Source: Paenibacillus swuensis (lineage in GTDB: Bacteria; Bacillota; Bacilli; Paenibacillales; DY6). From it: a DNA stretch of 64,000 nt. Location: NCBI RefSeq assembly GCF_001644605.1, contig NZ_CP011388.1, positions 4,383,501 through 4,447,500 on the forward strand, in the 5' to 3' direction. Position 1 is the first letter of the stretch, and each line of letters opens with the position of its first letter. The notes below the pieces were generated by a model. The model had not been told where the DNA came from and made no database searches. It was given only the letters and a program-made list of their open reading frames with translations. A program made the position numbers and the translations under genes. Below, piece after piece: positions 28,008 through 36,205 of this stretch.

Positions 28008-28024
28008 CATGATATCCAAGTTGA

Positions 28025-28834
28025 TTAATGATAATACGGAACGTCGAATTCCAGGCCGCAAGGGCCGCCGTCCGGATTCGCTTCCGGCATAATTTCCTTA
28101 CCGTGAACGTCGTATAGGGGCCGATAGTGTTCACCGATGCTCGTAGCCGAGGAATTTGCATAATGGCAGATGAAGGCTCTGCGAAATTCGTCCTTGGTCT
28201 TATTGCGATAAGAGCCGTGAATTAAATTTCCGTTGAAGAATAACACGTCCCCTTTATCCATCACGACCGGAATCGCTTTCTGATCCTTGGGCGGTTTCAC
28301 GTAGTGGGTCGTGAACGACTCTTTGCTGTCCGCTTCTTCGGGACAAGAAATATCATGGTCATGCGTCTTTGGCACGACAAGAAGCCCGCCGTTCTCTTCA
28401 TGCGCCGCATCAATGGACGTCCAGGCCGCGATACAGTTACCCGGCTCCACCTTCAAGTAGAAGTTATCCTGATGCAACGCCTGTCCGCGGGAACCCGGGG
28501 GCTTGTAATAGAACATGCTTTGTGCCGCGTAAGCCTCTTCCCCGTAAAGATCCTCAAGGACAGCCAATACCGGCTTGTGCAGCATGTATCTCATGGCAGT
28601 CTCGTTATAACGGTGCGGGTGCATGACACGGGGATACCGTTTCAGCGGATCTTCCGTCTCTCCGTCCAGAACAGGTTCAAAGTAACCTGGAACCACTTGA
28701 TGACTGATTTCCTCGAACGTGCGCTCGATCGTAGCCACATCTTCTTGGCTAAACAATCCTTTCACAATCAGATAGCCTTCCTTATCAAAATGCTCTTTCT
28801 GTTCTTGCGTAAGCGTTCGTAGAGCAGCTTCCAT
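28025..28834 (-). CDS. phytanoyl-CoA dioxygenase (PhyH) family protein
   Basis: A 269-residue Fe(II)/2-oxoglutarate dioxygenase. Metal ligands are His and Asp of ALHQDNFYL (about residue 120) and the distal His in LIHGSYRN (about 205); the arginine in FRRAFIC (about 220) would hold 2-oxoglutarate. Family members hydroxylate diverse small molecules. It stands alone between araA and lacZ with its own terminator. Its substrate and why it sits among sugar genes are unknown; a sugar-linked or plant-derived substrate is conceivable. Confidence 0.85.
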   Translation of the reverse strand: MEAALRTLTQEQKEHFDKEGYLIVKGLFSQEDVATIERTFEEISHQVVPGYFEPVLDGETEDPLKRYPRVMHPHRYNETAMRYMLHKPVLAVLEDLYGEEAYAAQSMFYYKPPGSRGQALHQDNFYLKVEPGNCIAAWTSIDAAHEENGGLLVVPKTHDHDISCPEEADSKESFTTHYVKPPKDQKAIPVVMDKGDVLFFNGNLIHGSYRNKTKDEFRRAFICHYANSSATSIGEHYRPLYDVHGKEIMPEANPDGGPCGLEFDVPYYH

Positions 28835-29003
28835 AAGAATCCGCCTTTCTCCATCGTAAGCGATTGTAGTTTATACTGCTATTTTAATGGGATACAGCGA
28901 TAAGTTGAAGTAACAATGATGCTGAAAACCTACAGGATCCTGCTGCGGCAAGGTGAAACGGCTTGCGCCGTCCTAACAGGCGCACAGTTCGTTTCATGCC
29001 GGA

Positions 29004-29053
29004 GAAATATCAGAATAGGGTATGAGCAAAAAACTTATACTTTCTGATATTTC
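29004..29053. other. long imperfect stem-loop between araA and the PhyH gene
   Basis: Arms GAAATATCAGAA and TTCTGATATTTC are perfect complements, with an inner GTATGAG/CTTATAC pair and an AAAAAA loop, giving a stem of about 20 pairs. It sits immediately beyond the araA terminator. It could be a protein-binding site, a second terminator or a small RNA part. Confidence 0.45.
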
Positions 29054-29056
29054 AAA

Positions 29057-29098
29057 AAAACTGCCTCATTGCATTAAAAAATGCAATGAGGCAGTTTT
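29057..29098 (-). terminator. rho-independent terminator after araA
   Basis: A perfect 19-bp stem (arms AAAACTGCCTCATTGCATT and complement) with an A4 loop and a T-rich side on the minus strand, 14 bases after the araA stop. Confidence 0.93.
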
Positions 29099-29111
29099 CA
29101 TTTAAACGATG

Positions 29112-30611
29112 TTACTTGCTCAGACGCCACGCTATGTCGTTCAATCGCAGTTCATTTCGGAACGCATGCGGTGTCGTGCTGTTATCGATATGCACACACT
29201 CGATGCCTGCCATTTCGGCAAAGTCATTCAACTGCTCGGCCGTCACCACATACGAGAAGCCCGTATGGTGCGCGCCGCCCGCCAGAATCCAGGCTTCAAC
29301 CCCGTCCTTCAAGCTGGGCTGCACCTTCCACAGGACGCGGGCGACCGGCAGATTCGGCATCGCTTCGGTCGGCTGAACCGCGTCCACTTGATTTACGATC
29401 AGACGGAATCGATTACCCATATCAATGATCGATGCGTTCAGCGCGCTGCCCGATCGGCCGTCGAATACCATGCGCGCCGGATCTTCTTTGCCGCCGATGC
29501 CGAGCGGGTGTACTTCAATCTTTGGCTTGCCTGCCGAGATGGTAGGACAAATCTCCAGCATATGCGCGCCAAGAACGAGTTCATTCTCGGGATCCAGATG
29601 GTACGTATAATCTTCCATAAAGGACGTTCCTTCATTGCCTGCCATAATTTTCATTAACCTCACCAAAGCCGAGGTTTTCCAGTCGCCTTCACCGCCGAAC
29701 CCGTACCCGTCCGCCATGAGGCGTTGAACGGCAAGTCCCGGGAGTTGTTTCAGGCCGTGAAGATCCTCAAACGTCGTAGTGAACGCTGTAAAGCCCCCTT
29801 CTTCAAGGAAGGCGCGCATGCCGAGTTCCAATCTCGCCTGGTATCGGATGGACTCGCGAACCGCCCCTTCCGTACGGGCTTCAGGAGTCAAATCGTAGGC
29901 GGAATCATACTCGTCCATCAGACGGTTCAGCTCATCATCCGTTACAGCATTCACCTTGGCAACGAGGTCGCCGACGCCATAACCGTTCACTTCCCAGCCA
30001 AACTTGATTTGAGCCTCCACCTTATCCCCTTCGGTAACCGCGACCTGTCGCATATTATCGCCAAACCGGGCCACTTTCAACGTACGGCTTTCGGCAAAAG
30101 CAACGGCCGTACGCATCCAGCTGCCAAGGCGCCCGCGTACCGCTCCATCTTCCCAATAACCGACAACGACCTTGCGGGAGATGCCCATACGCGCGCCGAT
30201 AAAGCCGTATTCACGATCGCCGTGCGCCGCCTGATTCAGGTTCATGAAATCCATGTCGATGGAGGCCCATGGAATATCCCGGTTATACTGTGTGTGCAGG
30301 TGAAGCAGCGGTTTGTTGAGTTGGGAGAGTCCGGCGATCCACATTTTGGCAGGTGAAAAGGTGTGCATCCACGTAATGATTCCCGCGCAAGTATCGTCCG
30401 AGTTGGCTTCAATACATAGCTTGCGGATGGCGTCCGGTGTGGTTAACACAGGTTTGAATACAAGTTCGAAAGCAAGGGCCGGATCTTTGTGCAGCCCTTC
30501 AGTAATGGTGCGGGAATGGGCTTCCACTTCTTTCAGGGTCTCAGGACCGTACAGATGTTGGCTTCCTGTGACGAACCAGAACTGGTAAGGCTTAACTTGT
30601 AACATTGACAT
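29112..30611 (-). CDS. araA: L-arabinose isomerase
   Basis: A 499-residue enzyme that converts L-arabinose to L-ribulose with a Mn2+ ion. Visible family stretches are [16 protein letters not shown] at the N-terminus, [22 protein letters not shown] and HMLEICPTI with metal ligands Glu and His. The length equals the B. subtilis protein. Start at 30611 follows AAGGAGG; the 24 extra codons of the open frame are dismissed. Last gene of araD-araB-araA. Confidence 0.96.
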   Translation of the reverse strand: MSMLQVKPYQFWFVTGSQHLYGPETLKEVEAHSRTITEGLHKDPALAFELVFKPVLTTPDAIRKLCIEANSDDTCAGIITWMHTFSPAKMWIAGLSQLNKPLLHLHTQYNRDIPWASIDMDFMNLNQAAHGDREYGFIGARMGISRKVVVGYWEDGAVRGRLGSWMRTAVAFAESRTLKVARFGDNMRQVAVTEGDKVEAQIKFGWEVNGYGVGDLVAKVNAVTDDELNRLMDEYDSAYDLTPEARTEGAVRESIRYQARLELGMRAFLEEGGFTAFTTTFEDLHGLKQLPGLAVQRLMADGYGFGGEGDWKTSALVRLMKIMAGNEGTSFMEDYTYHLDPENELVLGAHMLEICPTISAGKPKIEVHPLGIGGKEDPARMVFDGRSGSALNASIIDMGNRFRLIVNQVDAVQPTEAMPNLPVARVLWKVQPSLKDGVEAWILAGGAHHTGFSYVVTAEQLNDFAEMAGIECVHIDNSTTPHAFRNELRLNDIAWRLSK

Positions 30612-30648
30612 GTATAAATCCTCCTTAATATGGGGCTGTGCCTTATTT

Positions 30649-32355
30649 TTAAGCGGTTGTGAGGGCAGGTGTTTCCTGTGCATTCTCTTTGAGCGCCTTC
30701 AGACGCTTCATCACATCGTTCTCTCCGCGGCCGAAATAGTCATGCAGCTTGCTATACTCCTGATAGAGTGCTTCGTATACAGCCACATTCTCCGGGATTG
30801 GGCGATAGCTCTCTTCACGGACACGCGCCATGCGCTCTGCCGCATCGACAATTGTGTCATAGCCGCCCGCTTCCGCTCCCGCCGCAACCGCCGCGAACAT
30901 AGCGGCACCCAACGCCGGTGTCTGCTTGGAAGCTGCTACCTTGATCTCCCGGTTGGTTACATCGGCATAGATTTGCATAAGCAGCTGATTCTTCTGCGGG
31001 AGACCTCCGCATGCGTACAATTCTTCCACCGGAACGCCGTTTTCGTGGAACGCGTCGACGATTTTGCGTGTGCCGAAAGCTGTGGCTTCCAGTAACGTAC
31101 GGTAAATTTCTTCAGGCTTCGTCAACAATGTGCATCCGACCAGCAATCCGGTTAAGTCGGTATCCACTAACACCGAACGGTTGCCGTTCCACCAATCGAG
31201 CGCCAGCAATCCGGTTTGGCCAGGTTTGTAAGCCGAAGCTTTCTTCTCCAGCCATACATGTACATTGACGTCTTCGGCAGCGGCCGCTTCTTTCACATAA
31301 GCGGGAACCGCTTCCTCCACGTACCATTCAAAAATATCGCCTACCGCCGACTGACCCGCCTCATAGCCCATGTAGCCCGGGATGATGCCGTCTTCTACCA
31401 CGCCGCACATGCCTTCCACTTCGCGCTCTTCGGTGCCGAGCAGCATATGGCAGATCGAAGTGCCCATCGCCATCACAAGCTTGCCGGGTGTAACAACGCC
31501 TACCGCCGGCACGGCCGCATGCGCATCCACATTGCCTACCGCGACTGCGATGCCGGGGTTCAAGCCCATGAGCTGCGCCATCTCCTCAGTCAGCTCGCCC
31601 GCCTTGGTGCCCAGCGGTACGATACTTCCGCGCAGCTTCGTGTCCGTAAGGTGCTCTAACCGGGGATCTAACGCCTTGAAGAACGCTTTGTCCGGGTAAC
31701 CGTCGCCTTTGTGCCAGATCGATTTGTAGCCGGCCGTACAGGAATTCCGCAGAACGCTGCCGGTCATCCGCGAGACGACCCAGTCCGTCGCTTCCAGGAA
31801 CAGGTCGGTCTGCTCATAGATATCCGGAGCTTCGTTCAAAATCTGCCAAACTTTCGCCATCATCCATTCGGACGAAATTTTGCCGCCGTATCTTGGCAGA
31901 AAGGCTTCGCCGCGGGAGGCCGCAATCTCGTTGATGCGGTTAGCCTCTTCCTGAGCGGCGTGATGCTTCCACAGCTTGACCCAGCTATGCGGATTATCTT
32001 TATACTGGGGCAGCAAGCACAAGGGCTCGCCTTGGTTGTTGACAGGCAGCATCGTGCATGCCGTGAAATCGATGCCGAGTCCGATGACATCTTCCGCCGC
32101 CACACCGGAAGCTTTCATGACTTCTGGAACGGAACGGGTGAGCACTTCGATATAATCCGCAGGATGCTGCAAAGCCCAATCATGCTCGAGCTTGATGCCG
32201 GAGCCGGGTAACACTTCATCGATGACGCCGTGTGTGTAAGGTGTTACATGATCCGCGATTTCCGTACCGTCAGCGAGATCTACGAGTACCGCTCGGCCCG
32301 ATTGTGTGCCGTAGTCAACGCCGATGGCGTATTTTTTGGAACCTTGAAAACCCAT
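30649..32355 (-). CDS. araB: L-ribulokinase
   Basis: A 568-residue FGGY-family kinase that phosphorylates L-ribulose to L-ribulose-5-phosphate. The N-terminal phosphate motif is [14 protein letters not shown], then GIDFTACTM; the C-terminal domain has [12 protein letters not shown] and [19 protein letters not shown] before the ATG at 32355. It lies 55 bases after araD and 37 before araA, all under one AraR-type promoter. Confidence 0.95.
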   Translation of the reverse strand: MGFQGSKKYAIGVDYGTQSGRAVLVDLADGTEIADHVTPYTHGVIDEVLPGSGIKLEHDWALQHPADYIEVLTRSVPEVMKASGVAAEDVIGLGIDFTACTMLPVNNQGEPLCLLPQYKDNPHSWVKLWKHHAAQEEANRINEIAASRGEAFLPRYGGKISSEWMMAKVWQILNEAPDIYEQTDLFLEATDWVVSRMTGSVLRNSCTAGYKSIWHKGDGYPDKAFFKALDPRLEHLTDTKLRGSIVPLGTKAGELTEEMAQLMGLNPGIAVAVGNVDAHAAVPAVGVVTPGKLVMAMGTSICHMLLGTEEREVEGMCGVVEDGIIPGYMGYEAGQSAVGDIFEWYVEEAVPAYVKEAAAAEDVNVHVWLEKKASAYKPGQTGLLALDWWNGNRSVLVDTDLTGLLVGCTLLTKPEEIYRTLLEATAFGTRKIVDAFHENGVPVEELYACGGLPQKNQLLMQIYADVTNREIKVAASKQTPALGAAMFAAVAAGAEAGGYDTIVDAAERMARVREESYRPIPENVAVYEALYQEYSKLHDYFGRGENDVMKRLKALKENAQETPALTTA

Positions 32356-32410
32356 GAATGAACACTCCTTCTTATATTAAAGTTATAGGGTATGAAGAGC
32401 TTTGGTCAGG

Positions 32411-33115
32411 TTAACCTTGTCCGTAGTAAGCATTCGCCCCGTGTTTGCGCAAAAAGTGGCGGTCCAGCAAATGCTGATCCATCGCCTGAACGTCCGCCTT
32501 CAGATTTAAAGTCCGTGAAGCGATTTTGGCTACTTCCTCCAAGACAACGGCATTATGTACGGCGGCATGCGCGTCTTTCCCCCAAGTAAAAGGCGCGTGG
32601 CAATTCACTAAAACCCCGGGCATCTGGTCAGGATTTAGGTTATGGAACGCTTCAACTATGACATTGCCTGTCTCCAGCTCGTAAGCTCCTTTAATTTCGG
32701 CTTCCGTCATCAGTCGGGTACATGGAACTTCACCGTAGAAGTAATCCGCATGGGTCGTACCGAGTGCCGGGATCCCTTTCCCAGCCTGCGCCCAGCTTGT
32801 GGCCCAAGGGGAGTGCGTATGCACGATGCCGCCAATGTTGGCGAATGCTTTGTACAGCACCAAGTGTGTGGCGGTATCCGAAGAGGGTTTCAACTTTCCG
32901 TCCACCACATTCCCGTCCATATCCACCACCACCATCTGCTCCGCCTGAAGTTCCTCGTATGGCACGCCGCTGGGTTTAATGACGACGAGTTCCAGTTCAC
33001 GGTCAATACCGCTTACATTCCCCCATGTAAACGTTACCAACTTATGCCGGGGCAGCTCCATGTTCGCTTCCCAAACCTGATGCTTCAATTGTTCCAGACT
33101 TAATGTTTGTTGCAT
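32411..33115 (-). CDS. araD: L-ribulose-5-phosphate 4-epimerase
   Basis: A 234-residue class II aldolase-like epimerase that makes D-xylulose-5-phosphate. Zinc ligands are in [14 protein letters not shown] and further His in the C-terminal CHAPFTWG block; GNVSG and [10 protein letters not shown] bind phosphate. First gene of the araDBA operon. The ATG at 33115 follows a GAGAGAGGA site; the upstream ATG at 33136 is less well placed. Confidence 0.95.
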   Translation of the reverse strand: MQQTLSLEQLKHQVWEANMELPRHKLVTFTWGNVSGIDRELELVVIKPSGVPYEELQAEQMVVVDMDGNVVDGKLKPSSDTATHLVLYKAFANIGGIVHTHSPWATSWAQAGKGIPALGTTHADYFYGEVPCTRLMTEAEIKGAYELETGNVIVEAFHNLNPDQMPGVLVNCHAPFTWGKDAHAAVHNAVVLEEVAKIASRTLNLKADVQAMDQHLLDRHFLRKHGANAYYGQG

Positions 33116-33163
33116 TCGTCCTCTCTCTCCCTTCATCCGTTGCTTCGGTGTTCTCTCTCTTGC

Positions 33164-33193
33164 ATCATATCACTTGTACGTACATGTTGGCTA
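33164..33193 (-). promoter_or_regulatory. araDBA promoter with AraR operator
   Basis: The plus-strand sequence ACTTGTACGTACATGT (33172-33187) is a near-perfect AraR box. On the minus strand it fills the 18-base spacer between TAGCCA (33188-33193) and TATGAT (33164-33169), so binding would block transcription of araD until arabinose is present. Confidence 0.8.
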
Positions 33194-33205
33194 TAGTGAA
33201 ATAAC

Positions 33206-33232
33206 AAAAAGACACCTGTATGTACAGGCGTC
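33206..33232 (-). terminator. terminator after araM
   Basis: On the minus-strand RNA GACGCCUG pairs with CAGGUGUC through one G-U pair, followed by U5. The plus strand shows a C-A mismatch at that place, so it is built for minus transcripts. The central CCTGTATGTACAGG also looks like a weak AraR half-site pair. Confidence 0.75.
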
Positions 33233-33324
33233 CCGTTAGGAAACATGTGATGTTTATTACACGAGGTCTTAGACTACCGACTTGTGACCCGCACCCGGAC
33301 TGAAAGTCGCGCGAGGTAAGTTAA

Positions 33325-34521
33325 TTAATGCAGCGTTGACAACCGTTGCTCATTGAAGGCCTTCAGCAACGTGTGCCGGTTCGGGCGCACGTGTTGCGCT
33401 TCCTGCAAGCTGCGGTGCAGCAGCTCTTCGTCCACGCCGAGTTCATCCGGCGAAACGGGCGCGCCCACCGTCCGCAGCAGCTCGCGCAGCCGGGACGGCT
33501 CGGGTACGTCCGCGGCGATTCGCGCCAGCAGCTCCGCCCGCACAGGCTCCGGGAACAGGGCGGGATCGCCCTCGGCCGCCAGTTCCCGGTACATGCGCGC
33601 GACTTCCGCGCAGGCCACGGCGACTTTGGCGCCGTGCAGCAGCTGGCGCTTCCCGCGGCGCAAATACGCCATCTCCCAGTAATGGGATAGATGATGTTCA
33701 GCGCCCGACGCGGGATGCGACTGCCCGAACAGCAGCATCGCGAGTCCCGATGCGATCAGCGCTTCCGTCAGCGTGCGGATGCCCTGTTCCGTGCGAGCGC
33801 CGATGGCTTCGGCTTGCGAAACGCAGGCGACCAGGGCATCGCGCGTGATCCGGTACGCGGCTTCGCAGTAGGGCTCGCCGGCCGTGTGCCGGCCGTACTG
33901 CCAGTCGAGCAGCGACGTGTACTTGCCGAGCATATCGCCGAAGCCGGCGGCGATGAGCTCCTGCGGCGCTTGCGTCAGCACGCCGCTGTCGGCAAAAATC
34001 GCGATCGGGCCGCTGGCCGGGATCGTGATTTTGCTGCCGCGGAGCAGCACGGGCGCTCCCTTGGACGTGAAGCCGTCCACGGAGGGGGCCGTCGGCACGG
34101 AGATGAACGGAACATGCATATGATACGCGGCGAAGCGTGTAATGTCATGGATCGTTCCCGCGCCGACGGCGATGATGACGTCCGTGATGCCGGGCTCAAC
34201 GGACAGCATCAATTGCACGATGGAGGCTTCATCGGCTACTACATCACCGGAGGCATTGGGATCAATGGTGCATAGCGTAATGATTGCTTCTGCCTCGCTG
34301 CTTAACAGTTGCTGGAGCCTCTCTCCTGCCGCTTCAAAAGTGTTGTTATCCACAACAAGCACCATCCGTTGAAATTGACGCCTTTCTGTGTACTGGGCCA
34401 CCTGCTCCAAAGCGTCATTTCCGATTTCCACCGTTTCAAGCGTAATTTTCTCATGGTGACCGCAATTACAGGTTGAAGCTTGCTCCTGAAGGTTTTGCAA
34501 CAAATGATGAAGTGCCTTCAT
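33325..34521 (-). CDS. araM: sn-glycerol-1-phosphate dehydrogenase (AraM/EgsA)
   Basis: A 398-residue NAD(P)-dependent dehydrogenase of the iron-containing alcohol dehydrogenase superfamily, which reduces dihydroxyacetone phosphate to sn-glycerol-1-phosphate. Key stretches are VGAGTIHDITRF, PTAPSVDGFTSKGAPVL, GFGDMLGKYTSLLDW (metal-binding Asp) and GAEHHLSHYWEM (His ligands). Same family as B. subtilis AraM, encoded in its ara operon. GGGAGGT precedes the ATG at 34521. The 3' half is strongly GC-rich. Next to araR here, but not in the araDBA transcript because a terminator intervenes. Confidence 0.9.
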   Translation of the reverse strand: MKALHHLLQNLQEQASTCNCGHHEKITLETVEIGNDALEQVAQYTERRQFQRMVLVVDNNTFEAAGERLQQLLSSEAEAIITLCTIDPNASGDVVADEASIVQLMLSVEPGITDVIIAVGAGTIHDITRFAAYHMHVPFISVPTAPSVDGFTSKGAPVLLRGSKITIPASGPIAIFADSGVLTQAPQELIAAGFGDMLGKYTSLLDWQYGRHTAGEPYCEAAYRITRDALVACVSQAEAIGARTEQGIRTLTEALIASGLAMLLFGQSHPASGAEHHLSHYWEMAYLRRGKRQLLHGAKVAVACAEVARMYRELAAEGDPALFPEPVRAELLARIAADVPEPSRLRELLRTVGAPVSPDELGVDEELLHRSLQEAQHVRPNRHTLLKAFNEQRLSTLH

Positions 34522-34645
34522 TGCCGGTACCTCCCTTAGATTCATATGATTTTATGTCGCTTCAGGCGTTATCCCATTCACTCAGTAGCAGGAGACTACT
34601 AATATATCCACAGCACAAACTACTGGCAAAATGTCGATCCGTTCT

Positions 34646-34732
34646 CAATTAATGCTCCCTGGCACACTATTCCTCAACATGATGCCGGTTCTACACCAAT
34701 TAATGCTCCTAGGTACATTATTCCTCAACATG
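34646..34732. repeat. two direct repeats of 36 bp, period 51
   Basis: Copies at 34646-34681 and 34697-34732 agree at 32 of 36 positions, beginning CAATTAATGCTCC and ending ATTCCTCAACATG. Confidence 0.8.
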
Positions 34733-34752
34733 TGCAGGTTTTTCGCTATAGC

Positions 34753-34907
34753 TGAGTCTTAGGGATAACCCGTATTTTGCCAGTAAGCAGGTACCCTGAA
34801 CACATCCACTAAAAGCTACTGAGTCAACGGGATATCCCCTATTTGGCACCCGAGAAGTTACTGAGTTCCCTATCCAGCCAAGAAGCTGCTGAGTCAATGG
34901 GATAACC
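34753..34907. repeat. three to four copies of a degenerate repeat with TGAGTC and GGGATA boxes
   Basis: Copies start at 34753, 34820 and 34890 and read TGAGTC, two or three variable bases, GGGATAWCC; a shorter, diverged one is at 34862. Two copies are preceded by AGCTRC. Spacing is 67-70 bases. Confidence 0.7.
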
Positions 34908-34910
34908 ACC

Positions 34911-36035
34911 CTACACCGGACGCGTAGACTCCCGAACAACTAACCGAGGCGGGAACACGACATCCGCTGGAGATTGGCCAACGGCACCGGAGCTGCCTCG
35001 TTCCATCATTTCGATCAGCAACTCGGCCGCGCGCACGCCTAACTCCTGCTTCGGATGCGCGATGGTGGTCAGCTTCACCTCCGTCGCTGTCGCAAGAGTC
35101 GAATCGTCGAATCCGACCACCGACAAATCCTCCGGGACACTCAAGCCCGCCTGACGCACGGCATCCAGCAACCGAACCGCCAGCTCGTCGTTGTAACACA
35201 CGAACGCGGTTGGACGATTCTCCCCGGTCAGCATGGCCAGAGCTCGTTCAAACGGCTTCGCTCCTTTCTCCCCGCTGCTATAATGAACAACGCGCGCAGG
35301 AGGCACAGCCATGCCCCGTTGCGTAAAAGCTCGAATGAATCCCCGCAGGCGATGAACCCCTTGCAAATCATCTGTTTTGAAAAAACCGGCAATTTCCGTA
35401 TGTCCCAGTTCCATCAAATGCTCCGCCGCCATGTACCCTCCCGCTTCGTCATCCGTCTTCACGCATGGACACTGAAGCTCCGGGTAGCGTTCATTAATCA
35501 TGACATAGGGAATACCGTGGTAATCCAGGGACAGATAGTAGTTCAGATTCGGATTCCCCTGCGCGCTCTTCGTCGGCTCAATAATCAGTCCCTTTAGCGG
35601 CCTCCCCAGCATCATGCGCAAATTATCCTGCTCCCGCTCCTTATCCTGATCCGTGCTGGACAAGAGCATGCCGTAGCCTTTACCCCGCAATGTCGCCTCC
35701 GCTCCCCGAACAATATGCGGAAAGATGTAATCCGAAATATGCGTAGTCACCATCCCCACCGTCGGTTGCTCCTCGTATACCCGTGTCTTAGGCTCCTTGA
35801 CGAAAGTGCCTTTCCCCTGAATCCGGTAGAGCCATCCCTCCTGCTCCAGTTCCCCCAAGGTTTGACGCACCGTCTGCCGGCTCATGCCAAAGCGCCCCGC
35901 AATTTCATTCTCTGACGGCATCTGCTCGTTAGCGGTTATTTGCCCCGTGTGGAGCCAGTTCAACATTTCTTTTTTTAATATCAAGTATTTCGGTAAAGCC
36001 TTTTCTGGATCCCGTTCCTGATCTTTATCTTTCAT
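34911..36035 (-). CDS. araR: AraR-like arabinose repressor (GntR DNA-binding, LacI-type sensor)
   Basis: A 374-residue repressor: GntR-type winged helix at residues 15-85 (MPSENEIAGRFGMSRQTVRQ) and a LacI/GalR-type sugar-binding domain from about 92 (VGMVTTHISDYIFPHIVRGA) to the end. This hybrid build is that of AraR, which releases DNA upon L-arabinose binding. AraR-type boxes lie in its own promoter and in that of araDBA. No other GntR candidate is near. Start ATG at 36035. Confidence 0.93.
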   Translation of the reverse strand: MKDKDQERDPEKALPKYLILKKEMLNWLHTGQITANEQMPSENEIAGRFGMSRQTVRQTLGELEQEGWLYRIQGKGTFVKEPKTRVYEEQPTVGMVTTHISDYIFPHIVRGAEATLRGKGYGMLLSSTDQDKEREQDNLRMMLGRPLKGLIIEPTKSAQGNPNLNYYLSLDYHGIPYVMINERYPELQCPCVKTDDEAGGYMAAEHLMELGHTEIAGFFKTDDLQGVHRLRGFIRAFTQRGMAVPPARVVHYSSGEKGAKPFERALAMLTGENRPTAFVCYNDELAVRLLDAVRQAGLSVPEDLSVVGFDDSTLATATEVKLTTIAHPKQELGVRAAELLIEMMERGSSGAVGQSPADVVFPPRLVVRESTRPV

Positions 36036-36076
36036 CGTGCACGCACCTCTGAGGCTAATCCCGCCATTTTTCGCTC

Positions 36077-36106
36077 ATTATATCACAACTTGTATGTACA
36101 TGTTAG
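36077..36106 (-). promoter_or_regulatory. araR promoter with AraR operator
   Basis: ACTTGTATGTACATGT (36088-36103) overlaps the spacer and -35 region of a promoter with TATAAT at 36077-36082 and CTAACA at 36101-36106 on the minus strand. The same layout as the araDBA promoter points to autoregulation. Confidence 0.78.
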
Positions 36107-36163
36107 CTGTCTGCCGTCAAACTATAAAGAAGTAAGTGGAAACTTTGATAAATAAAAAAAGAC

Positions 36164-36205
36164 AGCCCCTGCAAAGCTAGATACTCTCCAAGGGGCATAT
36201 CTGTT
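36164..36205 (-). terminator. candidate terminator after the membrane-anchored hydrolase
   Basis: On the minus strand GCCCCT and AGGGGC are separated by about 20 bases and followed by a T7 tract right after the stop codon. The loop is long, so support is moderate. Confidence 0.5.

Larger units (their letters stand above)
34522..34910. other. 389-bp intergenic region between araR and araM
   Basis: No open frame or RNA gene was seen. It holds two families of short imperfect repeats, described separately, and must carry the araM promoter, which is not obvious. Confidence 0.6.

Noticed and set aside
28850-28880. cre-like sequence before the PhyH gene
   Set aside because: GTAAGCGATT lacks the conserved TG of the consensus and has further mismatches.
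29109-30356. Plus-strand frames opposite araA
   Set aside because: Shadows of a well-conserved isomerase gene; no start signals.
34646-34907. Possible CRISPR-like array
   Set aside because: Only two to four diverged copies, irregular spacing and no cas genes in the window.
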